A stretch of 64,000 nucleotides of DNA from Paenibacillus arenosi (GTDB lineage: Bacteria > Bacillota > Bacilli > Paenibacillales > Paenibacillaceae), in contig NZ_JACYTN010000003.1 in assembly GCF_014841135.1 (NCBI RefSeq), forward strand, positions 1 to 64,000, given 5' to 3'. Position 1 is the stretch's first letter, and the number at the start of each line of letters is the position of its first letter. Below are positions 29,248 to 38,163 of the stretch, piece after piece. The notes below the pieces were generated by a model. It saw only the letters and a program-made list of their open reading frames with translations. It had not been told where the DNA came from and did not search any database. The position numbers and the translations under genes were made by a program.

Positions 29248-29250
29248 CCT

Positions 29251-29274
29251 GGTGAACCGTATCATAAGTAAGTG
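29251..29274 (+). repeat. att-like direct repeat, right copy
   Basis: Second copy of the rlmH 3' end: 22 of 24 bases match 20476-20499; it still reads G-E-P-Y-H-K-stop in frame although no rlmH lies here. This is the hallmark of integration at the rlmH 3' end. Confidence 0.85.
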
Positions 29275-29354
29275 CAATTTTTTGATTGAGTAATAAGGAA
29301 ACGCCATTGACTAATAGGGTAGATGTATCAACTAGAGATAAGGAGATGCTTGAA

Positions 29355-29825
29355 GTGGAAATTAATATACCCGGAAGAGGAATTATAAACATTAAAAATC
29401 TTGTACTAGACTATAACGGAACTATAGCCTGTGACGGTAAAGTTATTCCTTCAATAAAAGAAAAAATAGAGGCTATTCATAAAAAAGGCATACGAGTACA
29501 TGTAGTAACGGCTGATACCCATGGTACTGCTAGAAATCAATGTGCTGACATGCCAATAGAAGTACAAATATTTGATCATTCAAATGCTGCACAATATAAA
29601 AAAGAAATTGTAGAAAAACTTGGAGCAGAACAATGCGCATGTATTGGAAATGGGTTTAATGATGGACAAATGTTTGAAGCTTGCAGCCTATCCATTATCG
29701 TGATCGGGGAAGAAGGTTGCTCCGCAAAATCTTTAATGAAAGCGGATATTGTATGTAAAAGCATTGAGGGAGCATTTGATCTGATATTGAAACCAAGTAG
29801 AATCATTGCAACGTTAAGGGGATAA
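29355..29825 (+). CDS. HAD-superfamily hydrolase, soluble P-type ATPase-like
   Basis: About 156 aa. It shows HAD motif I as LDYNGT (the second Asp is Asn), VVTAD as motif II, and GNGFNDGQMFEAC as motif IV, the form seen in small proteins annotated as soluble P-type ATPase-like phosphatases. GTG 29355 is preferred (SD AAGGAG at 29340-29345); ATG 29346 is too close to the SD. It starts 85 bases after the right att-like repeat. Substrate unknown. Confidence 0.75.
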   Translation: MEINIPGRGIINIKNLVLDYNGTIACDGKVIPSIKEKIEAIHKKGIRVHVVTADTHGTARNQCADMPIEVQIFDHSNAAQYKKEIVEKLGAEQCACIGNGFNDGQMFEACSLSIIVIGEEGCSAKSLMKADIVCKSIEGAFDLILKPSRIIATLRG

Positions 29826-29884
29826 ATATTTTCAATAATAGCTAGCTTCCGAATGCACTGTCTGAACTAAAGATAGCAGAAAGG

Positions 29885-31099
29885 ATGACAGAATTGCCAA
29901 ATGATAACCAAGCTCAATCCTCGGCTTCTATTAGAGAAGCTGGTCGTTATCCCATCGACCTGACAGGCCCTCGTAGTCATATTCTAGTTACTCGGCCAGG
30001 TGTTGGTAGTTTATCCATTGGACCGTCACATTTGGGAAAGAAGGTAGACCTTCATGTTCCATCTGACGTCCGGATTAATTGGAGCGTGTTTGATGCCTTT
30101 GCCACGCCAGCGGGTTCACCCTGACCGCGATTTTTGTACTACACAGGCAGTGACACAGGTTTCTTCGAATGGGCTTATAAACGTCCCATTGAAGAGATGA
30201 CGTGGGTTCCGATGCTGGTTGCAGATACGGTGGTGGATGGCAGTCAGTCCAGGCTTCATGGCTTGCATATCACGTTAGACTCATCCGTGGGTCGTCTGAG
30301 CTTGAAGCTCCCGGAGCGGCAGTGTCGCTTGAGCGTGTCTGGCGATCTATCACGCTTCTCAGCCACTGGTCATATGCCATCTTCTCTTATACTAGAACCA
30401 CGTACCAGTCGACGTAGAGATGATACTCCATACATGCTACCTGAGCTGGGTGAGCTGCACCAGGTAACGTGCCTGACGTTACATAACAAACCATTGGGAC
30501 AGCCCATCTCTCTGAAGTGTCTTAACCAGTTCCCCAACTTGAACTCATTGAGTTTGAAGGGGAATTTCTGTGATCTGGACTTGTTGGCTCGCCATGTCCA
30601 GTTAACGAATCTGGAGTTGCGCTTCATACCTGAATTGGGAGACTTGCCAACCTTGAACACTTGGCCAATACTTGATAGATTTATCGCTTACAATGTGGAA
30701 GAGAGCGCTGGGAAGCGCCTAAAACAGCAGATGAAAACCCGTGCTACAACCCGCCCGTGGACCGACTATGCTTCTGTGAGCCAATTGCGGAAGCCTGAGT
30801 GGTGGACGACCCAGTTCGGCCGCCCGTTCTCGTCGTGGCCTAAACGTCTAGCCAAGCTGGCTAATGAAGCTTACGACGCTGCACAGGAAACTTTGGCTCA
30901 AGCGCGCAGTTTGGCCGAAGCTGAGGCCGCCATTACTGCTTTCACCGTGCGCTTCAACACGCTTAAAGGTATTGAAACGACCGAACGAGATGACCTCGGT
31001 GAAGCGGTCTGGCAACTTAGTCAGTCTGACCACCAGCTTGGCCAGCCCATACCCGAGGAGCTGGCTCAACGTTGGTTCGATGCTGCGCGTGAATATTAA
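29885..31099 (+). pseudogene. Leucine-rich-like hypothetical gene interrupted by a TGA
   Basis: Frame 29885-30124 and frame 30134-31099 are the same frame, split by one in-frame TGA (30122-30124); the text on both sides is continuous in character. Features: leucine-rich stretch about residues 195-245 of the second part (LTNLELRFIPELGDLPTLN), a conserved-looking C-terminal domain ending FNTLKGIETTERDDLGEAVWQL. Its GC content is clearly above that of its neighbours, suggesting transfer. The 5' end may be truncated; the N-terminus has a poor SD. No function assigned. It could also be a readthrough or selenocysteine site, but no SECIS-like evidence is seen. Confidence 0.6.
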
Positions 31100-31110
31100 T
31101 CAGATGAGAG

Positions 31111-31932
31111 CTATGTCAAGGAGCAGCCAGGTCTAAAGCCCTTCAATAATAAGCTGTTGATTTGCTCTATTAGTGCAGGTAGCTCACTCATCGTATGAAT
31201 GGTAAAGTCTGCGCCGTGCTGAAGGAAAACTTCTTTTGTGTCTGCAATTATTTTTTCTTGTTCGGACGGCGCAAGGCTTTCGAATTGTTCTTGGTGAAGC
31301 CCCATTTCGGAGCTTCCAATTACAACACCGACAGACCATACACCTGCATTTACGCCTTCTTTAATATCGGATGTCGTATCGCCAACCTTTACGATGCCCC
31401 AAGCTGCGGACAGCTTCAACTGCTCCATGTTGCGATAGATCATGTAAGGGTACGGTCTTCCGCAGGAATGAGTATCATCTGGCGTAACATAACTATCGGG
31501 ACTATATCCTTTTTGACGAGCATTCGAAACGACAACATCCATCATGGTGTTGGTATAGCCTGTTGTAGAACCAATTTTTAATCCTTGAGACCTCAGCTTG
31601 TCTACTGTTTCGATTACACCGGGAATGGGGTCTGTATATTGAGACAAACAGTCCATGAGAGCCGGTTCGAACTCGGCATAAAGCTTTTCCACATCTTGTT
31701 CTTCAAACGGACGTCCGTACTTATCTTCCCACAGTCCTGATAGCCTCGGCATGGAGAGCATTGCACGTATATGGTCGATCTTCAACATTCCCATGGGCGC
31801 TCTTGCTTCATCCATCGTAACGTCAATTCCGGCATTTTTAAAAATTGTGACAAACACATTGACGGGGGCGAAGCATCCGTAATCGACAGTCGTTCCCGCC
31901 CAATCTAAAATAACTCCTTCAACTTTGTTCAT
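31111..31932 (-). CDS. phnX: Phosphonoacetaldehyde hydrolase (phosphonatase)
   Basis: 273 aa HAD enzyme. Nucleophile D10 and A12 in ILDWAGTTVD, Schiff-base lysine K51 in KIDHIRAMLSMP, and GSTTGYT, VKVGDTTSDI complete the family set. It cleaves phosphonoacetaldehyde to acetaldehyde and phosphate. Its ATG overlaps the stop of phnW (TAATG), so the two are coupled: PhnW makes the substrate of PhnX. Last gene of the minus-strand phosphonate operon. Confidence 0.96.
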   Translation of the reverse strand: MNKVEGVILDWAGTTVDYGCFAPVNVFVTIFKNAGIDVTMDEARAPMGMLKIDHIRAMLSMPRLSGLWEDKYGRPFEEQDVEKLYAEFEPALMDCLSQYTDPIPGVIETVDKLRSQGLKIGSTTGYTNTMMDVVVSNARQKGYSPDSYVTPDDTHSCGRPYPYMIYRNMEQLKLSAAWGIVKVGDTTSDIKEGVNAGVWSVGVVIGSSEMGLHQEQFESLAPSEQEKIIADTKEVFLQHGADFTIHTMSELPALIEQINSLLLKGFRPGCSLT

Positions 31933-33029
31933 TATGCGATCACTCCCACTCCCATATATTCTTCAATAATTGTGCAAAGTTGCTCAATGTCCTCGTAATC
32001 AATTTCTCCAATATTACCGATTCGGAACGTATCCACGTCAGTTAATTTGCCAGGATAAATAACAAAGCCTCTTGCTTTTGTGTAAGCATAGAAATGCGGG
32101 AAGCTGAACGATTCATTCGGGAACAAAAAAGTAGTAATGATCGGCGATTGCTTGTCCGATGCAATATAAGCATGGATACCAAGCTGGGCAAGCCGCTCTC
32201 TAAGCAAGGCATTGTTGCCACGATAACGTATAAATCTTGCAGCAACGCCGCCTTCCTGCACTAATTCCTCCAAAGCTTTGGAGAAGGCCGCGACTACATG
32301 CGTCGGGGAAGTGAACCGCCATTTGCCGTCCTTGTCCATTCCCTGCCACTGATCATATAGGTCTAATGATAAGCTGCGTGCAATACCTTCGCAGGCTGTA
32401 AGCTTCTCTTTGTTAGCAATGACAAACCCGAAGCCCGGAACACCTTGAATACATTTGTTCGCGCTGCTAATCAAATAATCAATTCCAAGGCTGGGAACAT
32501 CAATTTCGATACCGCCAAAGCTGCTCATGGCATCTATGATTAACGTTTTTCTATACGCAATGGAAAGCTTAGAAATCATATCGAGCGGGTTCAGTATCCC
32601 GGTTGTGGTCTCACAGTGAACCATAGCGATATGAGAAATACTTGGGTCGTTCTCCAAAATTGATCGTATGTCGCTTTCGTTAGGCTGCTCATCAAAGTTG
32701 ACGCGGTATTCGGTGTGCTGTAGGCCGATGCAAGCGGCTATTTGCACGATGCGTTCACCATAAGCGCCGTTCGTTACGATAAGCAATTTATCCTCATCTC
32801 TAATCGTGGACGTAAGGACAGATTCTACAGTAAACGTACCGCTTCCCTGCATAAGTACTGTTGTATACTTAACGGGGTCTGCTCCTGCTAAATTCAGCAG
32901 TTGAGATCTAATCTGTTGAGTCATCGATTTGTATTCATCATCCCATGTGCATCGATCAAGCAGCATTTCCTCTTTTACAGTACGTGTTGTGGTCAAAGGT
33001 CCGGGTGTTAATAGTTTGTAGCTGTTCAT
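31932..33029 (-). CDS. phnW: 2-aminoethylphosphonate-pyruvate transaminase
   Basis: 365 aa class V PLP enzyme. MNSYKLLTPGPLTTT and the PLP-lysine segment SSANKCIQGVPGFG are typical. It transfers the amino group of 2-aminoethylphosphonate to pyruvate, giving phosphonoacetaldehyde and alanine. A GTG three bases upstream (33032) is in frame; ATG 33029 has SD AGGGGG at normal spacing. Stop overlaps phnX by one base. Confidence 0.96.
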   Translation of the reverse strand: MNSYKLLTPGPLTTTRTVKEEMLLDRCTWDDEYKSMTQQIRSQLLNLAGADPVKYTTVLMQGSGTFTVESVLTSTIRDEDKLLIVTNGAYGERIVQIAACIGLQHTEYRVNFDEQPNESDIRSILENDPSISHIAMVHCETTTGILNPLDMISKLSIAYRKTLIIDAMSSFGGIEIDVPSLGIDYLISSANKCIQGVPGFGFVIANKEKLTACEGIARSLSLDLYDQWQGMDKDGKWRFTSPTHVVAAFSKALEELVQEGGVAARFIRYRGNNALLRERLAQLGIHAYIASDKQSPIITTFLFPNESFSFPHFYAYTKARGFVIYPGKLTDVDTFRIGNIGEIDYEDIEQLCTIIEEYMGVGVIA

Positions 33030-33041
33030 CACGTAAACCCC

Positions 33042-34040
33042 CTAGTTACCTGATTTGGATGTATTGAAAAATTGCTGATGCTCTTGGAGCAGTTCTACTG
33101 TGAGCGGCTTCGCAAAACCTTTCGGGTATGCAGGCTTGTCGACCTGATCGATGGTTTCTCCTTTATATAAGGCAACTGGATAGTTAACGATCAAATCTTT
33201 TCTTGCACCTTTGAGGATGGCCTCTGCCATTTTCATCGCAAGATCGGTAGTTTCATTGTCCTTGTTCACCACAGCAATGGACTCTGTCAATGAAAAATTG
33301 CCTTCAATAGGATCCACAAAGTCGATGGGAATACCCGTTGCTCTAGCAGCAACTGCTTGATGGCGAAGGCCAAAACCAGCGGCAACTTCCCCAGCCTGTA
33401 TTTTCTTGAGCGGACCGGATCCGGAGCTCTCCAGATGAGGGCCGGCATTGGTAATGAGATCATGCAAGATAGCCTTGCCCGATTCCTCCCCATATTCGGA
33501 AATGATGGCTTGAATCAGCAGCCATCCTGTGGAGGAGTGCATAATGTCCGGAATGGAGACGAGACCTTTGAATTCTGGTTTTGTTAAATCCGCGATGGAT
33601 GTGGGACGTGGAAGCCCTTTTTGTTCTAATAGTTCCGTATTCACAAAGGTTGTACCGGTAATTGATAATATAGGCGCATAAAAAGAAGGATGCTTATCAA
33701 TTGCGTCCGTTTCAAATGATAGTTGTTTAAACATATCGTGTTTATTTTGCGAGCTTTCAATAAAATAGGAGCTCATCGTAATTAAATCTGCTTCGATATT
33801 TTTACCTTCAGCGAGCAGTTTGCCACCCAGCTCTGAAGTTCCAAGCGAATGCAGTACATATTGACCTTCAAAGCCGCTATTCGTAAGTGATGTTTTCATC
33901 GCTTGAACGGCTTCTTCATCGCCGTTTGTATAGATAACTACTTTTTTGACGTCTGCCTCACTTTTGCCACAGCCTGTTGCAGCAATCGCTAGGCTTATCG
34001 TTAATAATGTGAGTAGTATACATTTCAACGTTTTTTTCAT
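33042..34040 (-). CDS. Phosphonate ABC transporter substrate-binding lipoprotein
   Basis: 332 aa. Signal peptide KKTLKCILLTLLTISLAIAATGC with the lipobox before the cysteine. The mature part (VVIYTNGDEEAVQAM, LITMSSYF) is a type 2 periplasmic-binding protein of the iron(III)/AEP PhnS class. It likely captures 2-aminoethylphosphonate for the adjacent permease, given the neighbours. ATG 34040 is chosen (SD AAGGAG); an upstream ATG adds nine residues without a signal sequence. Confidence 0.85.
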   Translation of the reverse strand: MKKTLKCILLTLLTISLAIAATGCGKSEADVKKVVIYTNGDEEAVQAMKTSLTNSGFEGQYVLHSLGTSELGGKLLAEGKNIEADLITMSSYFIESSQNKHDMFKQLSFETDAIDKHPSFYAPILSITGTTFVNTELLEQKGLPRPTSIADLTKPEFKGLVSIPDIMHSSTGWLLIQAIISEYGEESGKAILHDLITNAGPHLESSGSGPLKKIQAGEVAAGFGLRHQAVAARATGIPIDFVDPIEGNFSLTESIAVVNKDNETTDLAMKMAEAILKGARKDLIVNYPVALYKGETIDQVDKPAYPKGFAKPLTVELLQEHQQFFNTSKSGN

Positions 34041-34070
34041 CGTAATTTGCTCCTTCGGATTAGGCATAAG

Positions 34071-35687
34071 TTAGTTCACAGTGCGCCGTTTTTGCAAATA
34101 ATCGCATAAAAGCTTGATGATCAAATTTGTAAAAAAGATAAGCAAGGACATTACAAAAATCTCGTTAAATTTCCCAAAATGCTGGAGCTCCTTAATCTTG
34201 CTGGCTACAACGGACGTTTGAGCGGAGACCAGAAAAATAATGCCGCTGACCGTCACCATCGCGTTGATGAAAAAATAACTTGCCATTTCGATCACGGTAG
34301 AAGCCGAGTTGGGGAGAATAACCCGCCAAACGGTATTGAACCAGCTGTCACCGAGCAGTTCTCCGGTTGTTTCCCAAGATGGATTCATTCTAGACAGAGA
34401 GTTCTTGGCCATCAGGTACGGCGTTGTAAAGAAATGCATCATATTGCAAAGGACGAGAATTGCAAACGTTCCCTTTAGGCTGCTGCCGTTGAAAAGCAAT
34501 AGGTACGAGATTCCGAGCACCATACCAGGCACCGTATTAGAAATCATTGAAACGATGTCTAGAGCAGACCTGCCCATTAGGGAAGTTCGTACATTTAGGA
34601 TGGCTGCGCTATACGCGATCAGCGTTCCGAATAGGGCTGTCAGTAGCGCTACAAACAAGGAGTTTACATATACCCTCGTCAAGTCGCTCGATTGAAACGT
34701 GCTGATTACATGTTTTAACGTAAAAGTGAAATCATAAGGAAAGGCAGTTAGCCACGGTGCTAGGAACATCACAGCAAAGATGGACAACACCCCGAGAACG
34801 GTAACGATAGAGATGGTACCAAATGCTGCATCCCGGATACGATGACGGGGCAGCTCGGTATCCGCCAACTTGTCATAGTGAAAATTGAGCCGTTCGAGAT
34901 GTTTAAGCAGCCAAATGCCAAACATCGCAGGAACTAGCATAAGGACGGCGATGACAGCACCTTGATTAAAGTCGGGAATAGAGCCAAGCATCACTTGATA
35001 CAGCTGAGTCGCCACTACAGGGTAAGCTCCGCCTAACGAAGCAGGAATCCCGAAATCTGTAAAGCTGAGAATGAAGGAGAGCACGAAGGCTCCGCCTAGC
35101 GTCCCTATCAATGGACGAAGGATCGTGTTCGCAAAGCTGCGCAATGTCCCGTCGCCCATAAGTTTGGATACGATAATAAATTTTTTATCAATAGACTTAA
35201 AGGCGTTGTGAATTAGTAGAAATGCTGGCGGCAGTGTGTAGATGACATATCCGATCAGCAAACCGTTGAATCCATAAATATCGAATAGACTTCGTCCTGC
35301 AAGCTTCGTAAGCAATCCCTGATTCCCAAGCGAGTAAATAATCGCAAAGCCGTAGGTGATCGTCGGAAGCAGCATAGGAACGACAATGGCCGTTTTCAGC
35401 ACGCTTTTCAGCGGTCTGTAAATATTGGTGCAGTGAATTGCATAGGCAAGCGTAAATCCCAGAATGGTAGATATGAAGGCCGCAGCAGCCGACACTTTCA
35501 AGCTGTTAAAGGACGCTTCTATCATATTCCGGTCCGACCATATCGACATGTAGTTGGCAACCGAAATCCCTTGTTCGTCCTCGAATGAACGAGCGAATAG
35601 AATCAGAAGCGGTAGAAACAGGAATGCTGTGAATAGTGAAAGAATGACTACAAAAATTACCCGCATTTCTGGTTTGACATTAGGCAT
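34071..35687 (-). CDS. Phosphonate ABC transporter permease, two-module fusion
   Basis: 538 aa from ATG 35687. Two repeats of the binding-protein-dependent permease fold, each with about six helices and an EAA-type loop (first half around residues 60-260; second half around 300-535), so one chain replaces PhnU and PhnV. ATG 35687 overlaps the ATPase stop by eight bases. The earlier in-frame start at 35801 would run deep inside the ATPase gene. In FbpB/ThiP-type systems this fused layout is normal. Confidence 0.88.
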   Translation of the reverse strand: MPNVKPEMRVIFVVILSLFTAFLFLPLLILFARSFEDEQGISVANYMSIWSDRNMIEASFNSLKVSAAAAFISTILGFTLAYAIHCTNIYRPLKSVLKTAIVVPMLLPTITYGFAIIYSLGNQGLLTKLAGRSLFDIYGFNGLLIGYVIYTLPPAFLLIHNAFKSIDKKFIIVSKLMGDGTLRSFANTILRPLIGTLGGAFVLSFILSFTDFGIPASLGGAYPVVATQLYQVMLGSIPDFNQGAVIAVLMLVPAMFGIWLLKHLERLNFHYDKLADTELPRHRIRDAAFGTISIVTVLGVLSIFAVMFLAPWLTAFPYDFTFTLKHVISTFQSSDLTRVYVNSLFVALLTALFGTLIAYSAAILNVRTSLMGRSALDIVSMISNTVPGMVLGISYLLLFNGSSLKGTFAILVLCNMMHFFTTPYLMAKNSLSRMNPSWETTGELLGDSWFNTVWRVILPNSASTVIEMASYFFINAMVTVSGIIFLVSAQTSVVASKIKELQHFGKFNEIFVMSLLIFFTNLIIKLLCDYLQKRRTVN

Positions 35688-36453
35688 ACTGTTCTCCAAA
35701 CAAGTTGTATATATTTTGTCTTTTGATGTGAAGCTGCTTAATAATAAATTGATCGACGAAGTCATTGCTAGGCTGATGCACAATTTCTTGGGGGGCACCA
35801 AATTGCGATATTTTCCCCTGATTAATAATAAGAATTTTGTCCGAAATCGTTAATGCTTCCTCTGGGTCATGCGTTACGATAATCGTCGTCAGCTTGAACT
35901 CCCGTGCAATGGACTGAATACGCTGCTTAATAGATTCTTTAATGACTCCATCTAGAGCGCTAAGTGGTTCGTCCAACAGCAAAATTTTCGGATTGGTGAC
36001 GAGTGTTCGCGCCAATGCCACTCTTTGCTTCTGTCCGCCAGACAATTCCCCGATTTTTTTCTGTAGATGAGGTTTTAGTTCCAAAAATTCAATATATTCT
36101 TGAATCTGTTGAGGGCTCGCCGATTCTTTATTGTTGCGCTGACCATACACGATATTGTCATATGCGTTCAAATTCGGAAAAAGGGCATAATCCTGAAATA
36201 CAATGTTGAAACCGCGTTTTCTCATAGGCACATGAGTCAAATCGGACTGATGAAATAGAATCTTTCCTTGATCCATTTGAGTCAACCCCAAAATGATGTT
36301 CAGCAGCGTAGTCTTTCCGCTTCCGCTTGGTCCTAGCAGCGATACAATTTCCCCTGTACCGATCTCGAAGCTAATATTATCGAGAACCGTTTTGCCATCA
36401 AAATGTTTGCTTATATTTTGTAATTTGAGAATATGACTCACCTCCTTGATCAC
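35680..36453 (-). CDS. Phosphonate ABC transporter ATP-binding protein
   Basis: About 257 aa. Walker A GPSGSGKTT, Q-loop VFQDYALFP, signature LSGGQKQR, Walker B LLLDEPLSALD, H-loop THDPEEAL. First gene of the operon ATPase-permease-SBP-phnW-phnX. The start is uncertain: SD AAGGAGGTGA lies inside the first codons of the frame beginning at GTG 36453, so initiation could be at a non-ATG codon just downstream (near 36432). Confidence 0.9.
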   Translation of the reverse strand: MIKEVSHILKLQNISKHFDGKTVLDNISFEIGTGEIVSLLGPSGSGKTTLLNIILGLTQMDQGKILFHQSDLTHVPMRKRGFNIVFQDYALFPNLNAYDNIVYGQRNNKESASPQQIQEYIEFLELKPHLQKKIGELSGGQKQRVALARTLVTNPKILLLDEPLSALDGVIKESIKQRIQSIAREFKLTTIIVTHDPEEALTISDKILIINQGKISQFGAPQEIVHQPSNDFVDQFIIKQLHIKRQNIYNLFGEQYA

Positions 36454-36709
36454 AAGCCTAGTATAAAAGTGCTCTGTAAATTTTGTTCGAAGACTGAGTA
36501 AAACGTGCGTAAATTATGCTGTACTATTCATACCATTTGTAAATATTGCGAATGTTTCTGTGATATTATGGGTGAATTTATATAAAACCCTTATATTCAG
36601 GTGGTAATTTGGTAAGTGGTTGGTTGGGCTGGGAATATAGGCGGGTTTGCGAGAGCATTTTCAACTAATAGAATGGGGTGCCTGCTGAGAGGTTTTGTTT
36701 GTGAAAGGT
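36454..36709. other. Intergenic region upstream of the phosphonate operon
   Basis: No ORF. On the minus strand TATACT at 36470-36475 could be a -10 box for the phosphonate operon, without a clear -35. A regulator gene for the operon is not present nearby. Confidence 0.35.
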
Positions 36710-36740
36710 AAAAACCCCTTCACCATTTTGGTAGAAGGGG
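36710..36740 (-). terminator. Terminator of the DUF1904 gene
   Basis: On the minus strand CCCCTTC-TACC and GGT-GAAGGGG pair (36715-36740) and are followed by TTTT. Confidence 0.8.
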
Positions 36741-36771
36741 CCATTTTCTATGACGGTATAAATTCCAACAG

Positions 36772-37104
36772 CTAGGACGTATAACGTCTTCCGTTCATAT
36801 AAAAATTGTCCTCGCGTCCAACTCGGAAAGAAATCTCCAAATCCGGTATCCCGAGTGACCGGACATGTCTATCAATGGATTCGGCCATTTTATCACGAAC
36901 TTCATCCCCACGTTCAAACCACCATACGTCAATGAAAGGGTACGAATCGGTATATTTTCCGTCAAATATAGCGGTCACGTGAAGGCACTCTAAGGTAAAA
37001 TTATCTGTCCCACATTGGCATATTGCAGCCATCTCCTCCACCAGCGGTATGCTAATTGCACGTATACCCTCAGCTGGAATCCCTCTAAAAATTAATTGTG
37101 GCAT
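36772..37104 (-). CDS. DUF1904 protein, tautomerase-like fold
   Basis: 110 aa, starting MPQLIFRGIP; Pro-2 and the size fit the DUF1904 family, which resembles small tautomerases. Strong SD AGGAGG before ATG 37104. The upstream part of the long frame (to 37425) is not translated in this reading. No operon partner; terminator downstream. Substrate unknown. Confidence 0.82.
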   Translation of the reverse strand: MPQLIFRGIPAEGIRAISIPLVEEMAAICQCGTDNFTLECLHVTAIFDGKYTDSYPFIDVWWFERGDEVRDKMAESIDRHVRSLGIPDLEISFRVGREDNFYMNGRRYTS

Positions 37105-37487
37105 GTAACATCCTCCTGTCGATATGACTTTAGCCTTTGTCCTTCTCTTATTGTATATGTACAAATCTGTGTGTGGCAATCGGAGACTTTGGGGGGACAT
37201 GACCTTTTTGACCCATTCTGAAAATAAAAAGAAGACTCTTAGAAAAAAGGTTTTTGGTGCTAGGTCAGGATACTTTAACTTAAACTTCGTGAGAATTTTA
37301 TCGGTCAGTCGCATAGCGCAGTTAAACGACGCCACCATCAATGTATTTGACGCTTCTGTTCTTAGAGAGTGTCTAAGGTTATGTGGAGCGAAGTTTAGGT
37401 AATGTTGTCTATTCTCCAGCAACAAAATATCAAGGTAACCATCATCACTCTACATAATAAACCTTTGAGACTCCTTTTCTATAAAAG
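37105..37487. other. Spacer with no supported gene
   Basis: Both strands have open frames (minus to 37425, plus 37124-37402) but neither has an SD or recognisable domains; I could not tell whether this is relic transposase DNA. The composition is AT rich. Confidence 0.35.
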
Positions 37488-37556
37488 GCACCCCTTATAG
37501 AGAGTAATTGGTTATTAACACCGGAATGTTTTCCCAATTTCTTCTATAAGGGGTGC
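37488..37556 (-). terminator. Long inverted repeat, probable terminator of the toxin-antitoxin operon
   Basis: GCACCCCTTATAGA (37488-37501) and TCTATAAGGGGTGC (37543-37556) are perfect 14-base inverted arms around a 41-base loop. On the minus strand it lies about 95 bases beyond the antitoxin stop and is followed by CCTTTTATAG. It might also be the ends of a MITE. Confidence 0.5.
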
Positions 37557-37651
37557 TCTTCAGAGTGTAAGAAATATTTTCTTACCCGTATTTCGATACG
37601 ACAACATGCTTAATATAACAATCCTAATATGATTAATCATCAAAGGTAAAA

Positions 37652-37933
37652 TTAAGGTGTTGTGACTCTCTTTTGAAGCACAATCTCCAAATCCAGAGCA
37701 TCCAAAATCTTAAGCAGAGTTTCAATATTATAATTTTCTCCGCTAGTCACCCGAATGATTTGAGGATGCTTCATTCCTACTTCATCCGCCAATTTTCTAA
37801 TGGACAGGTTACGTTCTCCCAATTCATTTTTGATACAACGTGTAATCTCCATCTTAGGGATGGAAATCGAATAATATTCTCGGGGTACATCAATGAGATT
37901 TTGGAGATCGTGAACGATGATGTCTTTAGTCAT
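37652..37933 (-). CDS. HigA-like XRE antitoxin
   Basis: About 93 aa. An HTH of the XRE type is visible in the middle (LSIRKLADEVGMKHPQIIRVTSGENYNIETLLKIL). ATG 37933 has SD AAGGAG nine bases upstream; an ATG at 37942 abuts the SD. It lies downstream of the toxin gene, the order typical of higBA. Likely binds the toxin and the operon promoter. Confidence 0.78.
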   Translation of the reverse strand: MTKDIIVHDLQNLIDVPREYYSISIPKMEITRCIKNELGERNLSIRKLADEVGMKHPQIIRVTSGENYNIETLLKILDALDLEIVLQKRVTTP

Positions 37934-37938
37934 AGTTG

Positions 37939-38029
37939 TCATCTCCTTTCAAACAAAAGTCGTGCTAATTCAGGTACCATTTTGAATAGAATAAACTCTT
38001 TTGCTAGATCTTTTTGATTTCAATTTCAT
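37939..38029 (-). pseudogene. Short ORF between toxin and antitoxin, apparently frameshifted
   Basis: SD AAAGGAGG lies before it. As written the ATG frame gives MKLKSKRSSKRVYSIQNGT and stops. Deleting one A from the run of five at 38005-38010 would give a 29-residue peptide (..KDLAKEFILFKMVPELARLL) that ends at 37939, overlapping the antitoxin region as ATGA. Not recognised, weakly supported. Confidence 0.3.
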
Positions 38030-38163
38030 ACTAACCAATTCATCCTCCTTTATTTTGGGATTCTCAAAAATATTAATCTAAATAAATTTTCTGCCTTACT
38101 GTTCTTATTTTCGATACATTGGCTATTGGATTGTTTGGATCCAACCGTTGGAGAGAGAGGCTG

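Larger units (their letters stand above)
20479..29269. mobile_element. Putative genomic island inserted at rlmH (SCC-like or ICE-like remnant)
   Basis: An 8.8-kb segment lies between two copies of the rlmH 3' end. SCC elements of staphylococci recombine at this same place (core TATCATAA over the terminal YHK-stop codons), as do some streptococcal ICEs. Inside are a broken dinD, a riboswitch-LysR unit, metE, an ABC-F protein and a drug exporter. There is no ccr serine recombinase and no tyrosine integrase, so if it moved, it was in trans or has since decayed. Base composition varies: dinD and the ABC-F/MFS part are AT rich, metE is not. Confidence 0.5.

Noticed and set aside
20497-29250. ccr recombinase or integrase inside the island
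   Set aside because: None of the reading frames show a resolvase or tyrosine recombinase signature; the element is called a remnant.
37124-37402. 92-codon plus-strand frame beside DUF1904
   Set aside because: No SD and no match I can name; it may be relic DNA but I cannot support a gene.
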